Below, piece after piece: positions 12,646 to 27,462 of a stretch of 64,000 nucleotides of DNA. This DNA comes from Neckera pumila (Eukaryota; Streptophyta; Bryopsida; Hypnales; Neckeraceae). Under the pieces are notes generated by a model. It ran no database searches, was not told the DNA's origin, and saw only the letters and a list, made by a program, of their open reading frames with translations. The stretch is from assembly GCA_963969595.1 (NCBI GenBank), contig OZ018409.1, forward strand, positions 29,339,282 through 29,403,281, given 5' to 3'. A program made the position numbers and the translations under genes. Within the stretch, counting starts at the first letter, position 1. Every line of letters begins with the position of its first letter.

Positions 12646-13218
12646 TTGTTATTGCACATCTAAGTTTTGTCTAAACCCTCTTTGGACATTTAGGGTTTAT
12701 CAGTTCCCTCTTATCTTACGTCTTGTAATGAAACGGCTTTTGTCGTTGGGATTTGCAATTTACAAAAAGTGTTGTTCAAATGTGGCTGTAGGTATAGGAA
12801 AATGATGCCTTGGCTTGCTTGAGCCCCTGTGAAACTACACTACCAGGTAGATCTTTTTTATTAATGGATTTGTAGAGTTTGGGGAGCAAGTAGTGGTCTC
12901 TTCACCAAGTAGTTTTGTACCCTGTGAAGTTATGATTTTAGTTTATTTTTTATCAATACATCTCTTGATTTTCCTGTAAATAACTTGAACATGACCCATT
13001 TTACTCTGTATTTTCCATGATAAGCTTCACAAATAGAATTTTTTTTTTTTTTTTTTTTTTTAACAAATAGAGGTTTTCGCCATAGTAAAAAAAATGAAGT
13101 GAAATTTAAAATTAAAATCAATCTACAGTACATTTATCTTGTGAATGAATCATTAATATTGACTATTGAATATTCACCAAATAAAACTGTACTTTACAGA
13201 AAATTATATTTACAAAAT
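12646..13218. other. Intergenic, AT-rich, no gene seen
   Basis: Contains a T homopolymer at about 13039-13061. It separates the convergent 3' ends of the cornichon and aspartic protease genes. Confidence 0.5.
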
Positions 13219-16200
13219 CAATGAATCTTGTGTGATGTCCTTGGTATTGAAATCTTTTGTTGAAGCTTTAAGAGATCACAATCTTTTGGGACTGACCATC
13301 CAATTTTCTTATTGTCCATATCAAATACAACCAAATGACCTTGAAATGCCAAATCTACATAATTCCACTTCAAAATTTCAAACATCGAGAATTTACAACA
13401 TAAACATCATTGATTATTTAGAATAATGATATTAGATATTTTAAGCAATATTAAATGCATAAAAGTTTCAATTATGAAAATTTTACTTAAAATCAAAAAA
13501 ATTCAATCAAACAATATAAATAAGATAATTTCATGATACAATTATTCCAACATAACAATTAGAAATAAAGTGATTGTATTGAAATCAAATGTTGAAAATT
13601 CACCTCCGAGTATATTGAATGCTTTGGAATGTTTAGTTTTTTGTTTTAGAAACCAAGAACATAGAATACCAATCTTGAAATCAATCTCAAAAACCTAAAT
13701 TACAACAACAGATTGCATAAGTAATATGAATGAAAACAAATAGAAGTTTTAGCTTATTTAAATCAAATCAACAAATCCATAAAGAGTTTATTTGTATTGG
13801 ATAAACTACCCAGCCATTTCAATCCAAATTTCCATTCAAGGTTGTTTGTATTGAAAATACAAAAATACCAACCGAAGGAAAAAATTTGCTTGCTTTAGAG
13901 AGCTCATTGCAATAAATGAGGATAATATGTGTTTGGAATGGGCAAAATTTATGCCTTAATTACATATTCATTTGTCATCAAAGGTATTCTCAAATCAATG
14001 CACACCAATTCATTCTAGCAATAGAAGTATGCAGTTGGTATTGAAGTCATTCTAATATTAAGTTAGGCATGGGTTGGTAGAATTCCTATTGTAGTTATTT
14101 TTTTTTTTTTTTTTTTTGACACTAATAGGTTTGTCTATGGGCTTTCATTGGAAGCCCAAAGCAACACCCTTCTATAAATTTCTAAAAAATCATATGAAGT
14201 CCAATTTTTGTATTCAATTGTATAGCTATTTCTTATTGCTTGTCTACCGCTAAAATTTATTCCCACATTTTCATATAGCACTAGTCATTTTGTCCATAGT
14301 AGAATAGTTTAATTTAATAGCTAAGAATGATTTCAATTTTCATACAACTACTACTCATTTTGCCTATAGTAGAGTAATTTAATTTAGTAGCTAAGAATGA
14401 TTTCAAACTTCAATAGTACTTACTTTATAGGCATTAAGAAATTGTGTAGGCTCAAGTTGATATTGAGCTAAATCATTTCCATCAACATTATGAAATGTGA
14501 ACGTAAGATTTTCAAAATCTTTATACCACATAGAATTCATATCATTAAAATCTCTGTCTTGATCAAAATAAAGCACATGGATTATATTTTGAATTTAGTT
14601 AATAAATCACAAGGATTCAAAAAGGGTACAAACAATGTAATATTATCAAGGATATTATAGATGTTTTCTTGTATATTTTATTACATATTTGGATGAAAGT
14701 ATAAAATACTTGTAAATATTGCTGTATTTTGGAAGTAGTATTGGATGTATTAGAGCTTTTGGAAAAAAATTTAAAATTTAAAAGAATATAAAATCAATGT
14801 AACACTATAAGTATTGCATTTAAAAAAAATTAACCTAAAAATAAATGGATCAAAATTTTTTGCACAAAACAAGTTAATGGAGAATTTTAAAAAAATAGAT
14901 ACTTTGATGTTTAAGTTGCTAAATAATAGTGAAAACATTCAAAAAAACATAAAATAAAATAGATCTTTCTTACAATTTAATGGAGATGTGATTCCATAAA
15001 AGAAATGATGGCACCTTGGATGTCTAAAAATTTGAGTGCGAAAAAGTTTTTTTTTAAGCACATGGAAGTTAGAATTTTAGAAAAGCTTAATAAATAGGTG
15101 CAAACCTAGTGGAAAAATATGCCCTCACAACTTCAAGTGAGATTCAATGTTTTTGGTTTACAATAATGCTAGAAATTATAAAAATTATAAAATTTGACAT
15201 ATTTTGAAAATAGATCTTTTAATAGTATTTGGATTTTTGAAAGATTGAGAAATGTTGATTCTAATTGAGAATGTAGAACATGCTTCTAAACTTAATTTCA
15301 AATACATCATCATGATACCCCAAAAATTATGTTAGCTTTTGAATTAGATGTGCAACATATGACATAGAAACAATACAAGTGTTTTATGTTTTCACCCATT
15401 TCTATAAATAAGGTCCATATCAACATTGAATATGAGCATATTTAATCTAATTTTTAATTCTTTATATGACGTGGGTTTAAGCTATGACATTTTGAGCAAT
15501 TAATCTCTAAAGGCTAAAAGCTACTTGAACCTCCAAAATAAATATTTATGAATTCTTTTAACAAAGTTTAGGGTGTTTTCAGTGAGGGCAAACCTGTACC
15601 AACACATATTGTAATTCTTCAAAAGTCTTTCTAATAATTCTCCATTCTTCAAATGTCTTTTTATTGTATCTTCACAAAGAGGTTTGTAGCCCATAGAAAC
15701 AATATGTTTATCAAGCTGAGAATCAAAACAAGATGGTTGTAATAACTAAAGGTAGCAAAAAGAGATCGCAATCATTACTAATCCAAAATTGTAACCCTAA
15801 ATTTTTTACAATCAATCAATATTAATTAAGAGAATACAAATGATCTAAACATCCTTTTAAAGATCGTGCATATGCATGATGATGTAGTTTAAATATAACC
15901 TACTACATCAAGAAACTTTTTCCTTTTAATTTTTTCTTAGTTGTATTAACTTGTGAATATAATGTTGACTACATTCTACTAGACTTCTCATCTCCCATCA
16001 AAATTGAACTTGAATTTTCATACATGTTACGATATATCATCAAGAGTATTACTCTTTACATATTGGATTAGTCCATCATAAATATTTGGCAATAGATAAG
16101 TCATAGTTGTGCCTGAATCAAAGATCATCTTGGCATTTTGCTCCCCTTGACGCCCAGGTTCAATTTGATAGTTGAATGTTCCTATTTGGATACTCTTCAA

Positions 16201-19200
16201 TAATGCAGCTCCAAAACTGAAAGGCTCAATGTACTTTATAACAGTAAATAGTGGATTATAGAACTTTCTCACTTAAAAGATAAACCAAAATTAATTCAAA
16301 TAACTAATAAAACTATGTGGTTATATAATTTGAGATACCATACCTAAAAATAATTTTAAACCTAGATGCCAAAATTAAAATAAAGTATACTTCACTACAA
16401 GAGAATGGGGTGTTTTAAGTGTGTTTTTAAGTATAGTCCTAGACATAAGATTTTAAGTAATGACCTTTATGGCAATTTTCAACAAGATTTTACTAGAAAT
16501 ACATGTGTTTCTAGTCAAATTTTGATGAAAATTGCCTCAAAGGTCATTACTTAAAACCTTATGTCTAAGACTATACTTAAAAATGCACTTAGAACACCCC
16601 ATTCTCTTGTAGTGCTTATAGAATATTTGAAAATGCTACAACACTTCAAGTTATTCAAGGTTCTTAGTTATTAATTTCCAAAACCAGTTGTCAATTAACC
16701 CCTAAAGGACCATTGTCCCTTTGAGGGACAAATGGGATTTCAGGTAGGTATCTACAGGATGAACTTTTGTCATAATTTTTTGAAATTTTTTTAGAAGATA
16801 GAAAAAGTGCTAAGCTTCATGAGAATATAATTTTTTTTCAATCGATGCCCGAGAGAAAAAGTTATGCCCAAATAAGCTCAAAACAAGGGACGTGGGGTAG
16901 CAAAAAATAATTTGAAATTTAATTTTTAAATTTTTTTAAATTTTTTTTTCTTATATATTATATTTTTTTCTATTTGGAAAGATTTAATTCATTTCATTTG
17001 GATTTGTTATGAGAAAGTTATAGACAATCTTATTTTTTGGGCACTTAGAGCATCTTCCTGAAATAAATAACTTGTAGGATTCATTTCTGAATGCAATTTT
17101 TACAATTTTTCAAAAAAAAAAAAGATTCCACAAGGTTTAATAGAACAATCTCACCATTGGAATTAGTGATATTAAATTCCATATAAAAGATTTTAATATT
17201 TTAGATTTTCCTTCTATCTTGTATCTACTTCTACTTAACAATTTTTTTAATAATGAAAATTAAATTTTTTTAATCTTTTTTTTCCCCTAGACTCTCAACT
17301 CAATCCTCCACTATAAAGATTAAAAGCTCAAAACTCTTTAGTGCAAACAATTTAAGTTAAAAATGTTCAAAGTCATAAAATCTAGTCTCGCAATGTGCTG
17401 AAAAACTTGTTTTTTCACTTTAAACACAGATATCTTGCAATCTGTGCTGTCAAAAATTCTGAAATTTTTTCCACACATTTCTATACTAGTTAGGTTTAAG
17501 ATCCTACGGTTAGATGTGAAAAAAAATTCAAAATTTTTACTCTTTGCTATAGAAATGGCAGTTTTGAGTGTTTTTTGGTAGAAAAATGGCCTTAGTCCTT
17601 TAGGGGTTAAGAATATGCACTAATAAAATGGAAATCTTTGGCACCAAGTTGCAATACCAAAGTTTGGTTCTACAAGTCTATGTAGCTTAGGTCTCATATG
17701 AGCCTTTGGAAGCAAATTCTTATAGTGTAACTTGGTGTTAAGACCCTCCTTCCTTTAAAAAAATAATCATCTTTGTATGTTTTTCAATCATTCACTTTTG
17801 AACATATGAAAGTCACGTATATATTAAAATTCAATCAAGAGTTTTGGTGGATTTATATTTATTAGTCCATCAATAATATTTTTACATGATAAACATTCTT
17901 AGATTGATTGAATTTTTTTGTTTTTTTGAGGTATCTTTTGCTATAATAAGAGAGTATCATCACAATGGACATACTAAAAAAGTACCTCCAAAGTGGTCCA
18001 GAATTTATCAAAAGTAGTGGCACACAAATATGTCGCTCTTGAACATAACATTATGGAAAACATATCATATTTGAGTAAATTATGTATTGAAAAAATATAT
18101 AGAAACAACTGAATTAATCATCTATTATAATAGTCTTTTTCATATATTTTTACCTCTTAAATTGAAATGATGCTTAGTAAGTTGGAATCGTGGGGATGCA
18201 AGGAAGGCGGTCTTAAAATAATATTTGTAATTTCCATCATTTAAAATTAACTTTTTCTACTTTATATTACTTGAATATTAAATAAAATCCTATATTTTTG
18301 GTGGATTTAAAAGTCACATCATTTATCTAGTCTCCAAAAATCTGTGTCCAAAGGTCTTGACTTTGTACATGGATTATCGCTAATTTGAGAATCTAATTCT
18401 TCTCTATTTAACCCCTAAAGGACCAATATGCATTTTTAAGTTATGTAGAAATTTTAGACAGGTACGTGTAACTAGAGATTTCTATATTTTTGGCCCAAAT
18501 TTTATTAAAAGATGGGGGCAAGGAATATCTTTCATATGCATTGAATTTCATGACATTTGGAAATACAAGTCAAAAGTTATGGCCTAATATGTTACTTTCT
18601 TTTGTAACTGGGCAGTTCAAGCAAATCAGAAAAAATCACTTTTTGTAGGGGAAAAAAATTTGAAACTGGTTTTTTAGAGTTCTATATATGCAAAAAGCTT
18701 TAAATCATTCCATTTTAATCAATGAGTCAAAAGTTATGAGGATTTTTTGTCTGCGGGCAACTATGGATTCTCTACTCTAAAATAAACTTTGAAGTCCTTT
18801 TTCTTACTCAATTTTCAATATTTTTTGAAAAAAATAAAATTATAGGATGAAGATTTTTTATTACAACATTGCAACCATTGGGATTGGCATTTTCCAATTC
18901 TATAATTAAATTCTTAACATTTCGTATTTTGAATCATTCTCTACTACTGTCTATTTTTTTTTTTTTTGTATATGTTGTACAATTCCAAATGATGTGAAAT
19001 TTTTGAAGCATGTAGACAACTTGTCTAGAAAAATGTATTCAAAGAAGCACCACCATTTGGGACATTTTTTCATAGTAAAGTGAGCTTGTGAAGTGCAGCT
19101 GCCCTGCTTTTTGCAAAGCCAAAAAAATGATTTTAATGAATTTGATTGCAATCCACATTGTGGAAATTTCTGAAATTTTTGCCACATGTTTTCAAGTCAG

Positions 19201-22200
19201 CATACTACAAGATCCTACAGCTATGTATTAAAAAATAAAAAATAAAAAATAAAAACTTTGGTATTTGTTCTAAAAATGACAATTTTTGTTAGTTTTTGGT
19301 GAAAACATAGTAATGGAACTTTAGGGGTTAATTCTATTTTATTGTGGTTCTACTTTCTACTAGTATTGTTCCATATATATCATAGGAAAATATCTTTCAT
19401 ATTACTTAGTTCTATATGCTTGAAACAAGAGGTCAAACAAATGGATTAATTGCCTAAACTTTGGTGTGTATAGATGATGACAAATTTTATATTTAGGAGC
19501 TCTTAGATTGGTTAGAATGAGTTTATTTAATATTTAGTAAAGTTTTGCAATTTACTTTTTTTTTAGATTCAAAGCTTTTCATATAGAATTTTATATTTAT
19601 TAATAAAAAATTGAAATTTATGGCAATTTCAATTTCATTTCTTTTGTGCCTAATCAATCTAAAAATTATCAATGGTAGTTCAAGTTTAATTATAATAGGA
19701 TCCTTCCAAAATAGATTTTACAATGTTTATTATAATTTTGAATTGTATCAATATTTACCTCAAATTATCTCCATCATCAATCATTTCAATCCAAGTCATT
19801 TGTTCTTGAACTAAAATGACCTCATCTCCGAAGAATAAATATCCTACTACCTCTTGTAGATGGTGGTTAGAGTATTTACATAAACAAAGTCCCATAACTT
19901 TGCGGATAGCACGTGCTGAAGCAAGTTGGCAAGGTAATGAAAACAGCCTTGGCATCAATCCTAAAACACCATCAACACCATCTTTTATAACATCAATGGG
20001 TCTTGTAAATGAATGTCCACATCTGCAATGCTTATATTGAATCAATCATTTAACAAAGAGCCTTGTAATAAATCCATTTTGTATATTTTTCAAATAAATT
20101 TCTTAGAGCAAGTATAAATTTATTGATATAAAAAAAATGCAACTTTGACTCTTGAAATTGAAACAATTCCTTATTAATGTGCATTATATTTGCATTTACC
20201 AATTTAACCTTTAAATACCTATGATGGTCAAACTTTGCATTTTATCATTCTACTCTTAAAAGTTAAACAATAAGGGAGAATCCTTCAACAACAAAGGAGC
20301 CCCATTGCTGGTTGACTTTATACAATTTTTTGATTTCACATCTAATATTATAAAAAATTTAGAATTGAAGAAACAATTCATACCCAAAGACAAGTGATCC
20401 TAAAGTTGTTGAAAAGTCAATTTTTTTCATCATAAAGGTTTCTTTAACCATTAGCACTTTTACAACCAATCCACCTATGTAATAGATATCCTTACATAAA
20501 TATCCACCTTGATAGCAAGTGTAAAATCTTGGAGGATGAAAATCTTTGTACAATATCAAATTAAGAAAGCTAGGTTGATAGCGTCCATGAGGGCCCTATG
20601 TCACACAGTGGAAAATCAAAGACAATATTACGTCTGTATTTGAAAAATCCTCAAATGCCAAGCATTTTTTATGGTGTATGAATTTGACAATTTTTTTATT
20701 ATAGTTTATGAAAAACAAAATGAAAATTAATTCAATGAAAATATAATTAAATATAGCATACTATTAGAAAACAGTCCCTAATCCATTCCATCTAGCTTTG
20801 TTGAAGTTGATTAAATTTTGACCTTGTATAATTCCATTTATGCCATTCCTAATTTTAAATGCTCTTTGTCTATATGTGACTACACAATTAAACTTTGTCA
20901 AAGAAATTTGCTTGGTTATAATTGATCCCACCTAATGGAGACCATTCATCCACAAGTGTTGGAAAAGAAGTTTACCGCAAATGTCAACTTGTCCTTTGAA
21001 ATTACAAATGGAGGCTCACAAAAAAGCCATGACACTTCACTACCAGTATCGATTAGCATGAAGTATGTTTTGCCACCAACAGCCATCTCTGCAAAAAAAG
21101 CTTTGCAACCAAACAAGACACTAATGTCATTACTATCAATCATTTTGTTCTAGACCATGATTTTGTGTTGCACGCCTTCTCTGAGAATGAAATTTCTATG
21201 AAGAATGAGAACGTATGAACCAAGTGAAAAGACAAGCCAATAGGAGTTCTTCTCCATGAGGAAATTGTGACACCCCTTTTGTGTGGTGTGGAGAATGGAA
21301 GGACAACCAAGGTGAAATTGGCAAGCAAAGTGAAAGCAAGAAGCAAAGCGCTAAAAACTTGGCGCTCAAAAACTTCTTCATGCTCATTCTTCAATTCTAG
21401 AGGAAAAGAAAAAAACTTCTCAACCTTCAAAGAATGGACCTTCTACAATTCAAAGAGAGAACACTATAAGAAACCCGCGTTTTAGGTGATGTTAGCATAA
21501 CCTAAGCAAATGCATTTTTATGGACACAAAATAAAACAACTTGTGTTTTTATGTCAATAATAACATCCAATGTAACATCCAGATATTACATTGGATGTTA
21601 TTATTGACATAAAACACAAGTTGTTTTATTTTGTGTCCACAAAAATGCGTCTGCTTAGGTTACGCTAACGTCACCTAAAACGCAGGTTTCTTATAGTGCA
21701 AATGCCATGTCTTCATTCTCTGAAGATTGAGAATGGATAGAAGAAGGTGTGACAACCCTTGATAGCATAACATTCAATAGCATGAGCTATCACTACCTTG
21801 GCTCTACGGTACATGATGTGAAATATTCCACACCCAACAATGCTTCATCAATAGCTAAGTGAATAGGTAGAGGCTCAATGTGATGAGCAGAGTGCATGAA
21901 GAAAAGAAAATGAATATAAGGTAGACATCCCAAAAACGCCACTGACCTTAAAGCGCCATCTATGCTGTGTGTACATCTCGAAATTCAGTTTCTTACCAGA
22001 GCATAGATGGTGCTTTTAGAACCCAACTTCATTCCTTAATAACTTTTGCATATGGTATCCAAATGCCACGTTCTCTAGTGCGTTGGAACCTCCTTTCACT
22101 TGCCCACAAGAACTTATGAAATTATCACCAGTTCGATAATAGAAAATAGGCTCAGTAGCAAAAAGTAGCGCTTTTGGGTTGCCTACCTTAAAGGCTACTG

Positions 22201-24055
22201 AATTTTATGAGGTACAAAAGTTCCAAAGCACAATTAACTAAGTCTGCAGCTCCGTTTGGGCTAATAATAAGTGAAAGTTATGTACTTCAGCTTGGCTGTG
22301 GTGCATCAAATTCTTTCATCTTTCCATTTTGTTGGCAAACCAAACATAATCAATCTCTCATTTTCAGTTAGCACCTATTTTCAATTGTAGCAACACTTCT
22401 GTCAGTTTACAAATAGCGGATTCCCACATCTGGACAAGTCATTGACAAAGCGTTATCTCTGCAGCTTGAATTTGACTTTAAAAAAATAGAACAATCACAT
22501 TCAGAAGTGATATGAATTTTTTTTTACACTTGTCTACAATTTTTAGGCCTAATAAAATAATTATATGCTTGTCAATAGGAGACACAACTGAATAGAGGTT
22601 GCTTTTTGGGTAAACTTATCTTACATTGATGAAATTTTTTTTTCATAGTGTGACTTACCCTAGATGCACAAAACAAAATAACAATTTAATGTGAAGTCAT
22701 GGCATAGTAAATTGGATACATATTATAAAGTCGACGAACTTGTGTGTAGTAAGTTTCCGGTAGAGTCACGTCGTGCCAACTCAAGAGTTTCAAGCCTGGA
22801 GAACTGAGTGTAATAACACCTTGTCCTGGAAATTGTGATACATTGTCGAAGAAAAAATGGGCATGCAATGGAAATATTAGTGATTTGTCAAAGGTTTGTG
22901 TTTGGCTTGAGGGGTAAAGATCTGTCCACCACAAGTAGGGTAGGTAAATCATGACAAGGAAGAATCCAAATGTAAGAACCCTCTTCAATTGTTGCCTAAC
23001 TTGCCTCCCTTGATGCTCAACATGTCCTTGCTCAAAATTCAATTCAAGTGGTGCCTGGAAGGACACAAATAACTCTCATTTCAGCCATTACTTGTGATTC
23101 TATCAAGGAATAGATTTGGAATACAAGATGAACTAATTCTTAATTTTTAAGCCAATCCACCAACAAAAGGTTGGATTTTGTTCACTTTTCAATCTACCCA
23201 TTCTACTTATACATTCTTTGTAGATTTTATGAATATGTTGTGTTCCATACAAATTTAATTTGAAAGTCTTCACATATTAAGTGCAACTACAAGAAAGTAA
23301 ATTGTGAAGCCTATCCCCCGGCCCACCCTTGGGATACATTGCATTCTTGAGGAGCTGCTTCAACACCATTGAAAACAAACTGAGATTCTTTTAGTACATA
23401 AATAATCTTGAGCACACACTAGTGGAAAACCTTATTTACTTAGACCAAGGAAATTATCCATAATTAAAACCACAATTGATCTAATTGATCATGCAAGTGT
23501 TCTTGTGGGTCACTTCCCTTGGTCTAAGTTATGCTCACTACTAACATTCACTCACACTTTTGAGTCTAATCGTTTGCTAAATAATTTCATTAGAGACGGT
23601 TTAGCATATTCAAAAAAGATGCTGAGATTTTGATCCAAAATTTCTAAATCAAAGTGTTAATGAAAACTTCAAAACTATGCAACACTTGGTTGCTATTGAG
23701 AGATGTATGAATCAGGGCTTTTTTTTTGGACCAGTGTCCCCCCCTCTGGCTTCACAGCAGAGGCCAGTATTTGGAGGGAGGGACGAACATAGGCCAAAAT
23801 TTTGACAATCTGGCACCATGGTGCCAAAAAAAAAAGCCCTGGTGTGAATTAGTCTTCCATTTTTTAAAACCTAAAGTTAAGTTAATGGTCAAGGCTCATT
23901 CAAAGAGTAAGCTTAATATTCCACTGCTGCAATTCAAAATCTATGAACAAAATTAATGTGAAACGAATGCACGTCAACATACTTGTGGAAGTTACCTCGT
24001 CAACTGCTTGGCTTCCATTTCCTCTGCGGCTAAATTGATGATGCAAGCGCCTCAT
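13219..24055 (-). CDS. Membrane-anchored nepenthesin-class aspartic protease (A1B, APCB1-like)
   Basis: Pepsin-family aspartic endopeptidase. Exons, minus strand: 24055-23996, 23054-22740 (end tentative), 21120-21006 (start tentative), 20595-20384, 20022-19759, 16267-16060, 15715-15594, 14553-14424, 13354-13219. One short exon between 14.42 and 13.36 kb was not found; a phase mismatch before 21120 suggests another missing piece there. Exons 1-2 give a basic N-terminus, one membrane segment (VLTFGFFLVMIYLPYLWW) and then SLIFPLHAHFF, resembling type II anchored plant proteases. First catalytic motif: LIDTGSEVSW at about 21040. GPHGRYQPSF and LVFG|CGHSF follow, then DGVDGVLGL...SLPCQLAS and GYLFFGDE in exon 20022-19759. 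Second catalytic motif: MIFDSGTTMTYL at about 16100. Next come PLCED, FENLTFTF and finally FQGHLVVFD with KKIGWSVPKDC before the stop at 13221-13219. Both DTG and DSG are intact and the frame is open, so it may be functional. Long introns hold CACTA-like, hAT-like and TTAA elements. Confidence 0.8.
14271..14410. repeat. Tandem duplication, about 62-bp period, in a protease intron
   Basis: Two adjacent copies share a cattttg...atagtagagtaatttaattta...gctaagaatgatttcaa core (about 14281-14335 and 14353-14396). Non-coding, just downstream of the exon ending at 14424. Confidence 0.65.
16393..16614. mobile_element. CACTA-like hairpin MITE, copy 1
   Basis: 222 bp with ends CACTACAAGAGAA / TTCTCTTGTAGTG and arms that pair over nearly the whole length (a foldback). 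The 3-bp direct repeat CTT flanks it (16390-16392 and 16615-16617). End sequence and 3-bp target fit the CACTA (EnSpm) group. Lies in the protease intron between exons 19759 and 16267. Confidence 0.85.
16695..17610 (+). mobile_element. TTAA element A2 (best-preserved A copy)
   Basis: TTAA at 16695-16698 followed by CCCCTAAAGGACC; the right end reads GTCCTTTAGGGG plus TTAA at 17607-17610. Just inside the left end is a small hairpin gtccctttgagggac. No open frame of note. It sits in the same protease intron as the CACTA-like MITE and element B1. Confidence 0.88.
18408..19331 (+). mobile_element. TTAA element B1 (reference copy of subfamily B)
   Basis: TTAA (18408-18411), CCCCTAAAGGACC at the left and CTTTAGGGG plus TTAA (19328-19331) at the right. 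Same ends as subfamily A but a different interior (gtcaaaagttatggcc, aagaagcaccaccatttgg), with a shared central cattgggattggcattt tract showing kinship. Non-coding. Confidence 0.87.
21196..21387 (-). other. Signal-peptide-like ORF upstream of the protease core
   Basis: An open frame starting MSMKKFLSAKFLALCFLL has the basic-hydrophobic layout of a secretory signal peptide, followed by LCLPISPWLSFHS. It lies directly upstream, on the same strand, of the exon carrying the first catalytic Asp. It could be an alternative first exon giving a secreted form; the only phase-compatible donor found is weak. It may equally be chance. Confidence 0.3.
21462..21698. mobile_element. Hairpin MITE with CACTATAAG ends
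   Basis: 237-bp near-perfect inverted repeat: ends CACTATAAGAAACCCGCG / CGCAGGTTTCTTATAGTG, arms about 115 bp, tiny loop. Flanking triplets are GAA and CAA (2 of 3 match). Ends resemble the CACTA group, but the interior differs from the 16393 family. Located in a protease intron. Confidence 0.75.
23713..23841. mobile_element. Small hAT-like MITE
   Basis: 129 bp with ends CAGGGCTTTTTTTTTGG / CCAAAAAAAAAAGCCCTG and an 8-bp flanking duplication gtatgaat (23705-23712) / gtgtgaat (23842-23849), 7 of 8 identical. CAGGG ends and an 8-bp target are hAT hallmarks. Lies in the first intron of the aspartic protease. Confidence 0.75.
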
Positions 24056-25563
24056 TGTAACACATCTTCTCTTTAACTAAGCCGAAACCAAATCAAATGA
24101 GAAACAAATTCTCCCAATTGTGCAATCGAGTCTTTGAAGAATAAATTTCAATGATGATTTTTAGTTGATATTTGGTGATACATATTTTAGTAATGATGAA
24201 TATATTGGGGTGTATTAGGTGTGAAGAGACAAGTAGACACGACTTGGGCGTAGAATTTTGAGGCTACACGACTGAAGTCATGAAATGAAGCCACAACATG
24301 GACTCATGGGCATGGAATCAATAGAGTTCTAATGTTTATGATGTCACATGATAGAAGCCATGAAATGAAGGCATAAGAATGCAACCATGACTATTGTTTC
24401 AAATAAATTGTATGATCCTTCATCCACAATTGTATAATTTAAAAAAAAAGAAAGATAAATCAATAAAACTAGGGCTCCATTGCTCTCTTCACTACTAGTG
24501 AAAATGTAGAGGCTCTTTTTTTTAGCTCGGAATACTCTGGCAGTGTATGTTTGATCCTTACATGGTGATATAGATTTGGGAACCTGGAAAGAGTGGTCCT
24601 TGGATTAGGTTGCCTTCATCCAGAGAATGAGCATGCAATAGAACAATGAACTGAAACAAGGCATGAAGTAAAAGCCTAAATGATCATAAAGGTGAGTTGA
24701 TCACATGTGTTTATGGGTAAAATAGACTTTATAAGAAGTGATCATTGTTAAAGGTGAAATTTTGCTTTTCCAACAAAACTTTGCATCATGTGTAATAGTT
24801 TTTTCACAATTTTTAAACAAATGCATTCTAAAGGTAATTACTACAAAAGTCACCATAAGATTCTCTTAGTTTCCATTTTAATATTAATGTGGGCATCTTT
24901 AAAATTTTACTTAAAAAATTTCACTATTTTTTCTATTTTATTGTATGGATTGATGTATGTTCAAAAACCTTTGATTCATTCTACTTAAATTAACTCCATA
25001 TTAGCCTCTAAAGTCCCAAGTGTATCCTTCAAGTACAATTGAAGGTTTGGTTCAATTCCTATAATTTCAATTTTTGGCAAGATATTTTGAATATTTTCTT
25101 AAGATAAAATATCATATTAGCTTTATGGGTATATAATTTATATTTAAATTTATGCCTTGCAAAAAAAGTTATGCTACATGAAGATCAAAATAGTTCAATT
25201 CTAGCAACAAAAAAAAATCACAAAAAATCAAAATAATTTTAAAGTTGTCATTAGAAATTTAGAATAAATTTGACCTTGGAAGTGGAAGAATTATTTTGGA
25301 CGCAAATTTACTTATAAATTTATTTTTCATATTCAAATAATTTTTTTTGAATCTATATTTTTATTAATTAAAAGATAAACAAAAAATAAATCTTTGAAAA
25401 TTGAAGAGTTATTTTAGGTGCAAATTTACTTATAAATTTATTTTGCATATTTTATTTTATTGCCAATAGTGAGCGTGTTTGATTAAGGCTAATTAATCAT
25501 GAGAGCACTTGAACACATCTATTTTCAACACAACACAACATCACTACCCATCACTACAACATT
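24056..25563. other. Intergenic, AT-rich, no gene seen
   Basis: Upstream region of the aspartic protease. No promoter element could be placed with confidence. Weak remnants resembling subfamily A interior (an aaaaagttatg tract near 25165) are present. Confidence 0.5.

Positions 25564-27462
<1,899 letters not shown>

Noticed and set aside
13039..13061. T homopolymer as a retrotransposon tail
   Set aside because: No flanking duplication or LINE/SINE body next to it.
13825..13990. Candidate missing protease exon (SVGIFVFSIQ frame, minus strand)
   Set aside because: It lacks a donor in the needed phase and has no clear match to the expected NxxIG region.
23409..23550. Small inverted repeat acttagaccaagg / ccttggtctaagt
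   Set aside because: The pairing is short and the outer sequences do not form matching termini, so no element was called.
22686..24055. Separate two-exon gene for a small membrane protein
   Set aside because: The anchored N-terminus followed by SLIFPLHAHFF matches the layout of type II membrane aspartic proteases and lies on the same strand just upstream of the catalytic exons, so one gene is preferred. The phase gap leaves some doubt.
25040..25060. ggttcaattcc resembling a tRNA T-loop (B box)
   Set aside because: No A box, acceptor stem or anticodon arm can be folded around it.
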